Source: JBJFCE01 sp964437825 (lineage in GTDB: Bacteria > Bacillota > Clostridia > Lachnospirales > Lachnospiraceae). Taken from it: 64,000 nt of DNA. A model generated the notes under the pieces. It made no database searches. It was not told where the DNA came from and saw nothing but the letters and a program-made list of their open reading frames with translations. Shown here one piece after another: positions 17,560 to 26,463 of this stretch. The DNA lies in the NCBI GenBank assembly GCA_964437825.1, contig CAYTIH010000005.1, positions 1 through 64,000 on the forward strand, given 5' to 3'. How positions within the stretch are numbered: position 1 is the first letter of the stretch; every line of letters begins with the position of its first letter. The position numbers were made by a program, and so were the translations under genes.

Positions 17560-17760
17560 AGGCAATTGCGAAACTCACCAAAATATTGCACCAATTGTGC
17601 AAATTGTATAAACATAAGCAGTCCCTTTGAAGGCGTCGGCACTTGGCGAGGTACTCTCGAGCCTAGTATCCGTTACGCCTGAAACGGAGCGCAAGCGTGA
17701 CTGCGTTGTTTATACAATTTGTGCAATTTCAATAACTGGGAAGGAGTTTCGCAATTACCT
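17560..17760. repeat. MITE-like element, family B, copy 1
   Basis: A 201-base element with terminal inverted repeats AGGCAATTGCGAAACTC and GAGTTTCGCAATTACCT (one mismatch) and an inner inverted repeat (AATTGTGCAAATTGTATAAAC-like arm shortened here: AATTGTGCAAATTG with CAATTTGTGCAATT). It carries no reading frame. Both flanks contain AATGAAAACAAAA, immediately left and two bases right, which may be a target duplication. It sits between the exporter and lipoprotein genes. Related copies: 57850-57979 and a fragment at 22979-23030. Confidence 0.8.
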
Positions 17761-17793
17761 AGAATGAAAACAAAAATGAAAAAGGAGAAAGCT

Positions 17794-18636
17794 ATGAAGA
17801 AGAAAAGAATTGTAAGGTGTGCAGCCATTCTCACTGTCTCAGCCGTTATGCTCACTGCCTGCGGAAGCGGAAACGATTACAACGCATATGCAACAGCATA
17901 TAAAAAGGTAACGGCCAATGGGGGAATGCATGCGGATTTTGACGTTTCGCTCAAAATGGATGGCACCACGACAAACAGTGAAGGAACCTTTAAGCTTGAC
18001 ACATCGGATGGGAACAATATTCTCTATTATGAAATGAATGTGGATGGCAATACCGTTACCCAGTTTTCCGACGGAAGCTATATCTATACCGAGTCCGGGG
18101 GACACAAAACAAAATATGCCCTTAATGCAAAGCCTTCTGCATCTTCGGACAGGGATGAGGTTTCGCAAAAGGATGCTGCATCAGGAGGCTCCTTTAACAC
18201 AGAGCAATTCCTGAGTGAGTTTTCGAACTTCATGGAAGCAGGAAAGATCAAGGAGCTTGGATTGCTTTCGCCCATTGAACGTGCTGCAGTAACCGGCGTG
18301 AGCGAGAAAAACGGTGTTTACACACTGTCATTTTCGGACTCTCTGGTAAAGAAATATCTCAATACCATGATCGAGAATGAGACCCAGTCATCAAGCGGGG
18401 ATACGCTCAGTATCGATGAAATGAATAATTTTACCTATCAGGCAACGGTTAAGGACGGGATTGTAACAAATGTACAGTACAGCGGAACAATCGTGGTAAA
18501 GGTTCCAGGTTCCCTGATGGCTTCGGGTGAAGAAACCAGCTATGATATGGACTTTACGATCAAGATTACATTTATTAACCCCGGCGATGCGGTTGAGGTA
18601 ACGATTCCGTCAACGGATGGATATGAAGAACTTTAA
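17794..18636 (+). CDS. predicted lipoprotein, LolA/LppX-like size, function unknown
   Basis: A 280-residue secreted lipoprotein: basic MKKKRIVR, hydrophobic core, lipobox LTAC and then a GSGND linker. The mature part is beta-rich with alternating hydrophobic residues (MHADFDVSLKMDGTTTNSEG, YEMNVDGNTVTQFSDGSYIY, KDGIVTNVQYSGTIVVKV), the look of an antiparallel sheet fold that could bind a lipid or act as a sensor; DUF6612-like or LppX/LolA-like folds are possible but not demonstrated. AAAGGAG precedes ATG 17794. It follows the exporter gene in the same operon, so a role as an extracytoplasmic partner or carrier of the exported compound is plausible. Confidence 0.8.
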   Translation: MKKKRIVRCAAILTVSAVMLTACGSGNDYNAYATAYKKVTANGGMHADFDVSLKMDGTTTNSEGTFKLDTSDGNNILYYEMNVDGNTVTQFSDGSYIYTESGGHKTKYALNAKPSASSDRDEVSQKDAASGGSFNTEQFLSEFSNFMEAGKIKELGLLSPIERAAVTGVSEKNGVYTLSFSDSLVKKYLNTMIENETQSSSGDTLSIDEMNNFTYQATVKDGIVTNVQYSGTIVVKVPGSLMASGEETSYDMDFTIKITFINPGDAVEVTIPSTDGYEEL

Positions 18637-18737
18637 GCAGAGTGTAAAAGGAAAATATGATAGATCGCTGCGGCCGGTGAAGCCGATCGGACTTCACTGC
18701 TGCTGCGGCAGGTATCTCTAAGCGGAATGGAGATTCA

Positions 18738-20876
18738 ATGAGCGAGTTTAATCCTACCGAAATTAAAATTATCGATCAGCAGTCGCTGATTCATTTAGGA
18801 AGTCTTGATTCCTTTGATATTACCGAAGGCGGAAAGAAAGCCGCAAGACTGATTCTTGAGTATCTTGAGAATGAGAATAAAAATAATAAAAACAAATTAA
18901 AAAAGGCTATTGAAATTTATGAGAGCATCATTCCAAACGAAAATTTCGGCGGTGAATATACTGCGCTGGAATGGCTGTGTAAATATTTTCTTGCTGATGA
19001 GTCTGTGAGAAAAGAGCTTACAACACAGCCCATGGTGGACAGCTTTCGGAATATGATGACAGAAAATCATTATGATAATCTCATTACTTATCTGAAATAC
19101 AAATACCACATTGTGGAGTATGGTCCGGGAGATAATACCGAGATAAAGGCGCGTATGCGTTTCCTTGAGGATTATATCCTGTTTAATAATCCGGACAGAG
19201 AGCGCTGGGAAACAACCCGTGAAAATCTTGAAAAATTCAACCTGAAGAAAGGGATGCATATTGCTGATGTGGGCTGTGGACCGGGATATTATACCTTCCG
19301 ATTTGCCAATGTCGTAGGAAATGAAGGAAAGGTTTATGCAATCGAAACCAATCCGCGCCACTTGGATTATCTGTGCAGATATGTATCCGATTATGAAATC
19401 AAAAATGTCGAGATTGTGGAGAGCAGCTTTGAGGGGATCGGACTTTCTAAGGACATCAAGGTTGATCTTGTCTATATCTGCTCACTGTACCACAATGTCT
19501 ATGCGGCATTTACCGATGCGGAGCGCGACAGCTTTGTAGGAAGCATTCGTCATGCACTGAACGAGAACGGAAGGCTCATTATTGTAGATAATGACCTTGT
19601 TACCGAGGAGGAGCTGCCGTATCATGGCCCGTATGTGAATAAAAATATGCTGATCAGCCAGCTCTGGTATTATGGCTTCAAACTCACGGATACCTTCCAG
19701 TTCACACCGCAGAGATATGTACTGCTTTTTGATATGGTAGATATCCCGCAGCAGAGACGCCATGAAGCCAGTACGGCGTCCGCCAATACGATTTTGGTAA
19801 AATCGGCAGCCTCCCTTGTAAGGTACAGAATCATAGGAACCTCAACCTCCGGCTATACACTTAGGGGGAAAAAGGCAGGACGCATTATGTATGAGGGCTT
19901 TCTGGAGGACAGCGAGATCAAGTTAAAGCAGGCTTATGAGGGGTTTGAGAAGCTGTATCCGTTAGAGAGGGTCGGTGATGATTATACGGCGCTGATGTGG
20001 TTTATATCCTATCGTCTTGCGGATCAGGAGAAACGCAGGGAAATGACAAGGGATAAACTGACGGCTTTTTATTGCGATTATTTCTGTGACAATGACTTTG
20101 AAAGACTGAAAACCTATCTTTTATATAAATTCCATTTGGAACTGCCGGATCCCGATCAGGCCTCGGTTGACACAAATTTTGAATATAACGGCAAGGATTT
20201 TCCGGTGCCGACGCTGAATGAATGGAATGAATTTCTGGTTTTCAACAATCCGAACCGATATCTGTGGGAAAAGACGCAGGAAATGCTTGATTTTATAAAT
20301 ATCCGTGCAGGTGAAACGGTTGCGGATATCGGGTGCGGGGGAGGATATTTCTCCTGGCAGTTTTCGCAGGCGGCGGGCGATTCCGGAATGGTTTATGCAA
20401 CTGAGATCAACAGAGATGCGCTCGGATATCTTGAGGGATTTATCAAGCAGAGCGGAGTCAGGAACATCAAGACACTTGTTGCCAAAATGAATGATGCATG
20501 CCTGCCCGAAAACAGCTTTGACACTGTTTTCATGTGTTCCATGTACCATGCGGTTTATATCACGGATATTGAATTTGTCAAAGATGAATTTATTGCCAGC
20601 CTGCATAAGGCACTGAAAAAAGACGGCCGGCTTGTGATCGTAGATAATAATATTACCGAAAACGGAGTTCCGTCCTACTATGGTCCCGGTATTATGCCGG
20701 AACTGATCATTGCACAGCTTCATTATTATGGATTTCGGCTGGTGAAATCCCTGTCATTGATTCCGCAGCGGTTTGTGCTTGTGTTTGAACAGATTTCGGA
20801 TTATGTGCCGCCCAAAAAGACGGAAAGCGAGAAAAAGCGTAATGGTCAAAGTAAGCTTCAAAAATTATTGCGATAA
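18738..20876 (+). CDS. internally duplicated SAM-dependent methyltransferase
   Basis: A 712-residue protein formed of two similar halves of about 350 residues. Each half has a helical N-terminal region (EGGKKAARLILEYLE; later GKKAGRIMYEGFLED) with a shared EYTALEW/DYTALMW block, followed by a Rossmann methyltransferase with motif I ADVGCGPGYYTF (about residue 178) or ADIGCGGGYFSW (about 530), acidic residue after strand 2 (AIETN, ATEIN) and a common ending (LVDNDLVTEE and VDNNITENG, then YYGF). Both SAM sites look intact. It resembles the UbiE/class I group; substrate unknown. GGAATGGAGATTCA precedes ATG 18738. Its end overlaps the next gene by 35 bases, so the two are translationally coupled. 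Confidence 0.88.
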   Translation: MSEFNPTEIKIIDQQSLIHLGSLDSFDITEGGKKAARLILEYLENENKNNKNKLKKAIEIYESIIPNENFGGEYTALEWLCKYFLADESVRKELTTQPMVDSFRNMMTENHYDNLITYLKYKYHIVEYGPGDNTEIKARMRFLEDYILFNNPDRERWETTRENLEKFNLKKGMHIADVGCGPGYYTFRFANVVGNEGKVYAIETNPRHLDYLCRYVSDYEIKNVEIVESSFEGIGLSKDIKVDLVYICSLYHNVYAAFTDAERDSFVGSIRHALNENGRLIIVDNDLVTEEELPYHGPYVNKNMLISQLWYYGFKLTDTFQFTPQRYVLLFDMVDIPQQRRHEASTASANTILVKSAASLVRYRIIGTSTSGYTLRGKKAGRIMYEGFLEDSEIKLKQAYEGFEKLYPLERVGDDYTALMWFISYRLADQEKRREMTRDKLTAFYCDYFCDNDFERLKTYLLYKFHLELPDPDQASVDTNFEYNGKDFPVPTLNEWNEFLVFNNPNRYLWEKTQEMLDFINIRAGETVADIGCGGGYFSWQFSQAAGDSGMVYATEINRDALGYLEGFIKQSGVRNIKTLVAKMNDACLPENSFDTVFMCSMYHAVYITDIEFVKDEFIASLHKALKKDGRLVIVDNNITENGVPSYYGPGIMPELIIAQLHYYGFRLVKSLSLIPQRFVLVFEQISDYVPPKKTESEKKRNGQSKLQKLLR

Positions 20877-21549
20877 AAAAACAGAAGAAAGGGAGTCTTC
20901 TTATTTTAAGCTATGCAGCCGCGGGAAAGCTGCGGCCTGCAGTGTTGCATATCCGACAAAAGAGAGTCGTTCCGATGCGGCTTGTGAACGGGTAGTAGGA
21001 GTCAGCGTTGACAGCTTTCTGCGGCGCCCTTCTCTTTGCGATGAAGCGATCAATACCATATCCGGTTTTATAAATGAAGGAGTCTATATTCTTCAGGAGC
21101 CCGATAAATCCTTCCTCTGCAGCAGCGCGAGTCTCTATGTCCTTCGTGGCAGAGCACGCTGGATTGTCTCGGGGAATGCAAGAGTTTATCACTTTTGTGG
21201 CGCAGGGCATGTAAATGTATCCCGGGAAAGCAGGGAGCCTTTGTTTGGGGAGAAAGTGCGCTTTAAACCGGAGGCAGAGCCTGAATTTGATGTTTCCTAT
21301 GGTACCGACATATTCTTGCTGTGCAGCGGCGCGGACCACATTCAAATTGATGAGTTAATAAAGAATATCGCTCCGCTCGATCAGGAAACTTTGAATAAGT
21401 CTGAACTTGATGAATGGATGGATGCAGTCATTTCCGGCTTTCACGCAAGAGCATGTTCGGCTGCAGTACTTGCTTTTACCGAACAAAAGCACGGTTTATT
21501 AGGATTATTCGGAAATTCTGTCAATGCAATGAGGTGCCCAAATGAATGA
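20842..21549 (+). CDS. degenerate PP2C-like protein (probable pseudophosphatase)
   Basis: A 235-residue protein with no motif at first sight, but several blocks line up in order with the PP2C phosphatase at 24529: RARWIVSGNARVYHF against the GDSRVYLF strand pair, DIFLLCSGAD against KILICSDGI, and ACSAAVLAFTE against DNFTAVILEFK. The metal-binding Asp residues are replaced (D to N, D to G, D to A), so hydrolysis is unlikely. The N-terminal Asp motifs are also absent. A regulatory or scaffolding PP2C-like fold is the best guess. The start at ATG 20842 overlaps the methyltransferase gene by 35 bases, and its stop overlaps the following transporter gene by 8 bases. Confidence 0.62.
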   Translation: MVKVSFKNYCDKKTEERESSYFKLCSRGKAAACSVAYPTKESRSDAACERVVGVSVDSFLRRPSLCDEAINTISGFINEGVYILQEPDKSFLCSSASLYVLRGRARWIVSGNARVYHFCGAGHVNVSRESREPLFGEKVRFKPEAEPEFDVSYGTDIFLLCSGADHIQIDELIKNIAPLDQETLNKSELDEWMDAVISGFHARACSAAVLAFTEQKHGLLGLFGNSVNAMRCPNE

Positions 21550-22951
21550 AATCAAAAAGAACAGATGTTATCTGAAGCTATTAGGAATCCTACTGGCGGC
21601 TATATCGATCTTTCTGTCCTGCATTCTTACTTCCGACGATCTGTCGAAGCAGGCGGTACGGACAATGGGAGTTCTTGCAGCAACGTTGTTTCTGTTGATT
21701 TTTGAGTCGTTCAATGTCTGCATATCCTGTCTGCTTTCCTCGGCAATGTTGTTTGCATTCGGATGCGTTGATAATATTACGGCAGCATTCAGCGGGTTCT
21801 CAAATCATATCCTCTATTTTACAACTGCTTCATTTGGGATTTCTTTTGCCTTTCAGAAATCTCTGCTCAGTAAAAAATTGATTGGTCTGATGATTCGCTG
21901 TGAGAAGCTGGGAATCAAGAGAATTACTTTTATTTTTATGCTGTGTGCGGCAGCGCTTTCCGCAATTATGTCAAATGTTGCCGCCGTAGTGATATTCATA
22001 CCTTATGTGGAGATGTTTCTGGATTATTTCCATGATCAAGAGGACAAGGCGAAATCCAGACGCTGTATGATGATATGTCTTACAGTATCTGCGCTGATCG
22101 GCGGTATGATTACTCCGGCCGGATCCAGTATGAATCTGATCTGTCTTGATATGTTGGAAACATATGCAGGAATCAATATGAGATTTATTGACTGGATTAT
22201 GATCGGACTTCCGCTTGCACTGATGATGCTTGCGATTGCATTTTTCATTATAACGGCGGTATTCCCACCGGTACCCCCAAAACCGGAGGAGATGCAGGAG
22301 TATTTGAAAGCAGTCAGGGAGAGTAAAGCCGTATCCTCCAGGGACATATATATCGGAGTTTTGATTCTGGGAATTGTGTTTACGTGGATCTTAAGTTCAT
22401 GGGTTTCCGGAATTAATATTACCGTCACAACGATTATAGGACTTGCGCTTATGTTTTTTCCCGGGTTCGGGATTATGACATGGGAAGAATTTTCAGGGGC
22501 GATCAGCTGGCCGACCTTTTTTGTGGCGGGAAATTTGATTTCTGTGGCAAGTGCGGTAACGGCCACAGGTTTATGTGATTATTTTACAGAACTGCTGTTT
22601 CCCAAGGGAATTGCCGGTTATCCGGAGTTTATCATAGTCATGCAGATTGCGGCAATTACCTTTGTGTTTATGGCGATTCTGCCGTCTGCACCGGCGGTCA
22701 TTACGATATTATCGCCCATTATTATCAATTTTGCCAATAGAAACGGACTAAATCCCGTTATGCTGCTTATGACAAGCGCACTTTGTGTATCAAATATTTA
22801 TTTGTTCCCTCTGGATGCACCGTTAGTTGTGGCGTATGACAGAAAAGCGTTCCGAATGTTTGATCTGCCGAAGGCTACCATATGGATTCAGCTTGTTATG
22901 ATACTGGTTGTATCGGTATGGATTCCGCTTATATTTCATCTTGCATTTTAG
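21542..22951 (+). CDS. DASS/SLC13-type anion transporter
   Basis: A 469-residue integral membrane protein with about 11-12 hydrophobic helices. Family marks include the SNxxA-like region MSNVAAVVIFIPYV, the substrate/sodium loop TPAGSSMNLICLDML, and a second inverted-repeat half with WPTFFVAGNLISVASAV and the late ALCVSNIYLFPLDAPLV. Members of the divalent anion:sodium symporter family import or exchange citrate, succinate, sulfate or similar anions. It overlaps the pseudophosphatase gene by 8 bases, so translation is coupled. Inside an otherwise signalling/export operon it may move a substrate or counter-ion for the pathway; that is inference. Exact substrate unknown. Confidence 0.85.
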   Translation: MNEIKKNRCYLKLLGILLAAISIFLSCILTSDDLSKQAVRTMGVLAATLFLLIFESFNVCISCLLSSAMLFAFGCVDNITAAFSGFSNHILYFTTASFGISFAFQKSLLSKKLIGLMIRCEKLGIKRITFIFMLCAAALSAIMSNVAAVVIFIPYVEMFLDYFHDQEDKAKSRRCMMICLTVSALIGGMITPAGSSMNLICLDMLETYAGINMRFIDWIMIGLPLALMMLAIAFFIITAVFPPVPPKPEEMQEYLKAVRESKAVSSRDIYIGVLILGIVFTWILSSWVSGINITVTTIIGLALMFFPGFGIMTWEEFSGAISWPTFFVAGNLISVASAVTATGLCDYFTELLFPKGIAGYPEFIIVMQIAAITFVFMAILPSAPAVITILSPIIINFANRNGLNPVMLLMTSALCVSNIYLFPLDAPLVVAYDRKAFRMFDLPKATIWIQLVMILVVSVWIPLIFHLAF

Positions 22952-22978
22952 CGGTTTCGGGGTTATCTGCCCTACCAT

Positions 22979-23030
22979 AGGCGTCGGCACTTGGCGCAAT
23001 TGGGGCAAAATCCAGTGAGTTTCGCAATTA
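22979..23030. repeat. MITE-like family B fragment
   Basis: AGGCGTCGGCACTTGGCG repeats an internal block of the element at 17560-17760, and GAGTTTCGCAATTA matches its right end. The left part is missing. It occupies most of the gap between the transporter and the radical SAM gene. Confidence 0.6.
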
Positions 23031-23065
23031 ACTAATATTGTACCAAAATGAAAGGAGTAATCCGT

Positions 23066-24508
23066 ATGATTACGAAGGAAAGAAAGAGAAGACTGGTGGA
23101 GCACGCAGAGGAGGTATATAACAAGGTCGCGGAATATCAGGCGCTTGGTCTGATTTGTGATGACGGCGATTTTGTTCCTTCCGTTCATTATCCGCCCATC
23201 ACGATGTATCCTGACAGTGATGCTCAGAAAACGCTGAAGGATTTTGTTTATCCGGAGGACGGCCTTATGGATATTTATGTGCATATTCCCTTCTGCATCC
23301 GGCACTGTGTGTTCTGCCATTATCCGGGTATGGTAGGTGAATGCAAAGAAGAAAAGGAAAAGTATATAAGCTATTTGATCCGGGAGATTGATTTATACCT
23401 GAAACGCTTTGACATCGATAAGATCAGTCCGCGTTCTATTCTGCTTGGAGGAGGTACTCCTACATATCTGCCCCCGGCCCTGTTGGATCATTTTCTTGAG
23501 GAACTGGGCAAACGAATGGATTTATCAAAGTGCCGCCAATACAATGTCGATCATGATCCGAATTCCCTGCTTGGCGAGGAGGGAACACAGCGTTTGGAAA
23601 TTATGAAAAAGCACGGTATTACGCGCCTTACAATCGGACTGCAGTCCTTGGATGACGAAGTTCTCAAAGTTATGAACCGTCCCCATGATTCCGAAATGGC
23701 AATAGAATCTGTAAGAAAGGCGTTGGAGTTTGGATTTGATGTTAATATAGAGTTTATTTACGGACACCCCGGAGAGACGATTGATAATTGGATTGAGGTC
23801 ATGGATCAGGCCGTTCTGCTTCCGATGAATGAGATTCAGCTTTATCGACTGAAAGTGCAGGCGTATGGAGATAAGCAGGGCATTATTAATACCTATACAA
23901 GAGGCAGGAGAGCCCTGGATATTCCAGATTTCAAAACAACGATGATGATGAAACAGATCGCCATCGATATCCTGAATGAAAATGGCTATCATGAAACCCT
24001 GCGCCGTGTGTATGCAAAGGATAAGCGCGTGTATTCCCATTATGCCTATAACCAGTGCTGCAACCTATATGATCAGGTAGGATTTGGATTAACGGGTTTC
24101 TCAAGCTATCATGACCGCTTTGATATCAACTCTCAGTATTTTGAGGAATACTATGCAAAGATTGATAACGGTGAACTTCCTATTACCAGAGGCTATAAAC
24201 GCCCGCTTGACGAGCAGATCCGCCAGGCGATTGTCCTGCCGCTTAAGAATCGTTCCGTGATAAAGGTCGATTTCAAAAAGCGTACGGGAGTGGAGTTTGA
24301 CGATGTATTCCGCAAAAAGGTAGAGGTATTGAAACAATATGGTCTGCTGGAAGATAACGGAAAAGTCGTGAAATTGACGGAAATGGGAGGCTTCCTTGCA
24401 GACGAGGTATGCGAGCATTTCAATTCCGATGTCTATAAGCCGTTTCCGAGAGACAGATACGCAGACGGCCCGTTAAATCCGTATCTTTACAATAACGCCT
24501 TTGACTGA
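23066..24508 (+). CDS. HemN-like radical SAM protein
   Basis: A 480-residue radical SAM enzyme. The iron-sulfur motif is Cys77-x3-Cys81-x2-Cys84 in HIPFCIRHCVFCHYPG, as in coproporphyrinogen III oxidase-like proteins. GGGTPTYL and TIGLQSLDDEVLK are further HemN/HemW family motifs, and a HemN C-terminal type domain follows (LNGRSVIKVDF-like region, here LKNRSVIKVDFKKRTGVEFD). Family members are heme-pathway oxidases, heme chaperones, anaerobic heme-degrading enzymes or class C radical SAM methylases of natural products. Heme-pathway genes are absent nearby and a methyltransferase and exporter are present, which favours a modifying role on the exported compound (inference). ATG 23066 has AAAGGAG upstream. 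Confidence 0.88.
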   Translation: MITKERKRRLVEHAEEVYNKVAEYQALGLICDDGDFVPSVHYPPITMYPDSDAQKTLKDFVYPEDGLMDIYVHIPFCIRHCVFCHYPGMVGECKEEKEKYISYLIREIDLYLKRFDIDKISPRSILLGGGTPTYLPPALLDHFLEELGKRMDLSKCRQYNVDHDPNSLLGEEGTQRLEIMKKHGITRLTIGLQSLDDEVLKVMNRPHDSEMAIESVRKALEFGFDVNIEFIYGHPGETIDNWIEVMDQAVLLPMNEIQLYRLKVQAYGDKQGIINTYTRGRRALDIPDFKTTMMMKQIAIDILNENGYHETLRRVYAKDKRVYSHYAYNQCCNLYDQVGFGLTGFSSYHDRFDINSQYFEEYYAKIDNGELPITRGYKRPLDEQIRQAIVLPLKNRSVIKVDFKKRTGVEFDDVFRKKVEVLKQYGLLEDNGKVVKLTEMGGFLADEVCEHFNSDVYKPFPRDRYADGPLNPYLYNNAFD

Positions 24509-24528
24509 GGGTAGCCGGGGACAGAAAC

Positions 24529-25341
24529 ATGATGAAGCATACCGAAAAAAATCAACGAGAAAGCAATATGGAATCCTGCCGAATAAAATTTGTAAAGTCT
24601 GAAATCTCCCGTATCGTCATCGGTCATTCTCAGAGTGTAGGAAAGCGCAGCTATCAGGAAGACAGCTTCGGATATACGAAGCCGGCTGATTATTGCGGCA
24701 GCTTTACTGCTGTTGTTGCGGACGGAATGGGAGGGCTTTCAAACGGCAGTGAAATAAGCGCCTATGTGGTAGAGAGGATGCTTCAAATGAGCAGGCGGCT
24801 TGCGCCGGGGGTTCCTGTTCATGCGGAATTGACTCGTATTGCACAAAGCATCAACAGTAATTTCCTGAACAATGCCGCAAAAAGCGGATCGACCTTAGCT
24901 GCGGTATATTGCAATCCGGACGGCATTTTTTGGTGCTGTGTGGGTGACAGCAGGGTATATCTGTTTCGCAGGGGCAGACTGACACAGCTCAATGAAGACA
25001 CTGACTATTTGAATGTTCTGTTTCGAAAAGTTCTTGCGGGAGAACTGACCTATCAACAGGCAGCGCTTGATCCGCAGAAGGATTCGCTCGCACAATATAT
25101 CGGGCGTGTAGGGCAGATTACACCGGATTGCAACCGGTATCCGCTGATTCCGGAGAAAAATGATAAGATTCTGATCTGTAGTGACGGAATTTATAACTCA
25201 TTTACTGATGACGAGCTGGCTATTCTGCTATCCCTGCCGGCGCAGACTGCAGCGGATGCTATTTTGCGGGAAAATATGGAAAAAAATAAACCCGGTCAGG
25301 ATAATTTTACGGCGGTTATTTTGGAATTTAAGGAGATATAG
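24529..25341 (+). CDS. PP2C-family Ser/Thr protein phosphatase
   Basis: A 270-residue cytoplasmic phosphatase with all PP2C metal-binding motifs: SYQEDSFGY (first Asp), VVADGMGGLSNG, GDSRVYLFRRG, ILICSDGIYNSFTDDEL and DNFTAVILEF. It should remove phosphate from Ser/Thr residues, with manganese or magnesium. It lies 20 bases after the radical SAM gene and one gene before the kinase, giving a kinase/phosphatase pair that probably sets the phosphorylation state read by the FHA domains of the exporter. No membrane span, in contrast to the second PP2C protein that follows. Confidence 0.92.
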   Translation: MMKHTEKNQRESNMESCRIKFVKSEISRIVIGHSQSVGKRSYQEDSFGYTKPADYCGSFTAVVADGMGGLSNGSEISAYVVERMLQMSRRLAPGVPVHAELTRIAQSINSNFLNNAAKSGSTLAAVYCNPDGIFWCCVGDSRVYLFRRGRLTQLNEDTDYLNVLFRKVLAGELTYQQAALDPQKDSLAQYIGRVGQITPDCNRYPLIPEKNDKILICSDGIYNSFTDDELAILLSLPAQTAADAILRENMEKNKPGQDNFTAVILEFKEI

Positions 25342-25408
25342 AAAAGATAGACAAATACACATATTTTCGATCGACTGGCTAAACTTAAGAGTATTTAGGG
25401 AGAAAGAT

Positions 25409-26455
25409 ATGTTTATTGATGTTGCAAAATATACTTGTAACGGCGGACACAGCATAAACGAGGATTCTTTCTGGACGGATGACCATGTTTTTGCTGTGGC
25501 TGACGGACTGGGAGGTCATGAAAACGGAGAGGAAGCTTCCGCATGTGCTATAAAAAGCATCCGGAAAAATTGTACCGGAAATTATGGTCAGGACAAAATT
25601 ATGGAAATATTGAATGCTGCAAATAAAGCGGTATGGGATTTAAACGGATCGGCGCGCACTACGATTGCGGCTGCTTTTGTGGAAAACGGAATCTTTCGTT
25701 ATGCGAATGTCGGCGACAGTCGGGTATATTATTTCAGAAACCGAAAAATAATTGCATGTACCAAGGATCATTCTGTTTGTCAGGCTGCCGTAGATATGGG
25801 AAACATGTCTTTTGAAGAAATCAGACACAGTGAGGACCGATCTAAGCTGCTCAAAGTACTCGGAAGCAGTGAAAATCTGAACCTGAAAAGAAATTATCCG
25901 GGAATCGAAATACAGGAGGGAGATGCTTTCCTGGTATGCAGCGACGGATTTTGGGAATATGTTTACGAGGATGAAATGGAAGCGGATCTGCTCAAATCAG
26001 GCAGTGCCGAGGCATGGATGATCTATCTGTTAAAGCGTCAGCTTCTGCGTGCGAAAAATGAAGGGGATAATTATACTGTAATCTGCGGCATCATCGGCCG
26101 ACCGGTTCCCCAAAAAGAAGCAAAGCATAAGCCTGCTGCTGCAATTGCCGTAATAGGTGTGGCAGCCGTAGCGGCGTCAGTATTTGCGGCTTTTCATTTT
26201 TTGAATTTGAAGCAGGCAGAAGAAAGCACGGATTTTGATGATCATACTTATACGGAAATGGAGAGTCCGGATGAATCGATATTTCCGGAGGATTCTGATG
26301 AGTCGATAAATCACAATTCTGAGGACGAAGACGAAACAGGGGAACCGGAAAAGCCTGTAACTGAGAACGAAGACGCGAATGATCAGAGCAAGCGAGAAAA
26401 AACTGCAGAACCTGATACATCGAATGCCAAATCCGCAAGTGAAGAAAGGAAATAA
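25409..26455 (+). CDS. membrane-anchored PP2C phosphatase
   Basis: A 348-residue protein. The PP2C domain occupies about residues 1-240: INEDSFWTD, FAVADGLGGHENG, GDSRVYYFRNR, LVCSDGFWEYV and GDNYTVICG, all catalytic Asp kept. A single hydrophobic helix follows (AAAIAVIGVAAVAASVFAAF, about 245-265), and the last 80 residues are acidic and of low complexity (EDSDESINHNSEDEDE), probably outside the cell. ATG 25409 follows TTAGGGAGAA; the frame is open further upstream into the previous gene but has no supported start there. Second phosphatase of the operon, perhaps dedicated to the membrane-bound kinase encoded 8 bases downstream. Confidence 0.9.
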   Translation: MFIDVAKYTCNGGHSINEDSFWTDDHVFAVADGLGGHENGEEASACAIKSIRKNCTGNYGQDKIMEILNAANKAVWDLNGSARTTIAAAFVENGIFRYANVGDSRVYYFRNRKIIACTKDHSVCQAAVDMGNMSFEEIRHSEDRSKLLKVLGSSENLNLKRNYPGIEIQEGDAFLVCSDGFWEYVYEDEMEADLLKSGSAEAWMIYLLKRQLLRAKNEGDNYTVICGIIGRPVPQKEAKHKPAAAIAVIGVAAVAASVFAAFHFLNLKQAEESTDFDDHTYTEMESPDESIFPEDSDESINHNSEDEDETGEPEKPVTENEDANDQSKREKTAEPDTSNAKSASEERK

Positions 26456-26463
26456 CGACAGAC

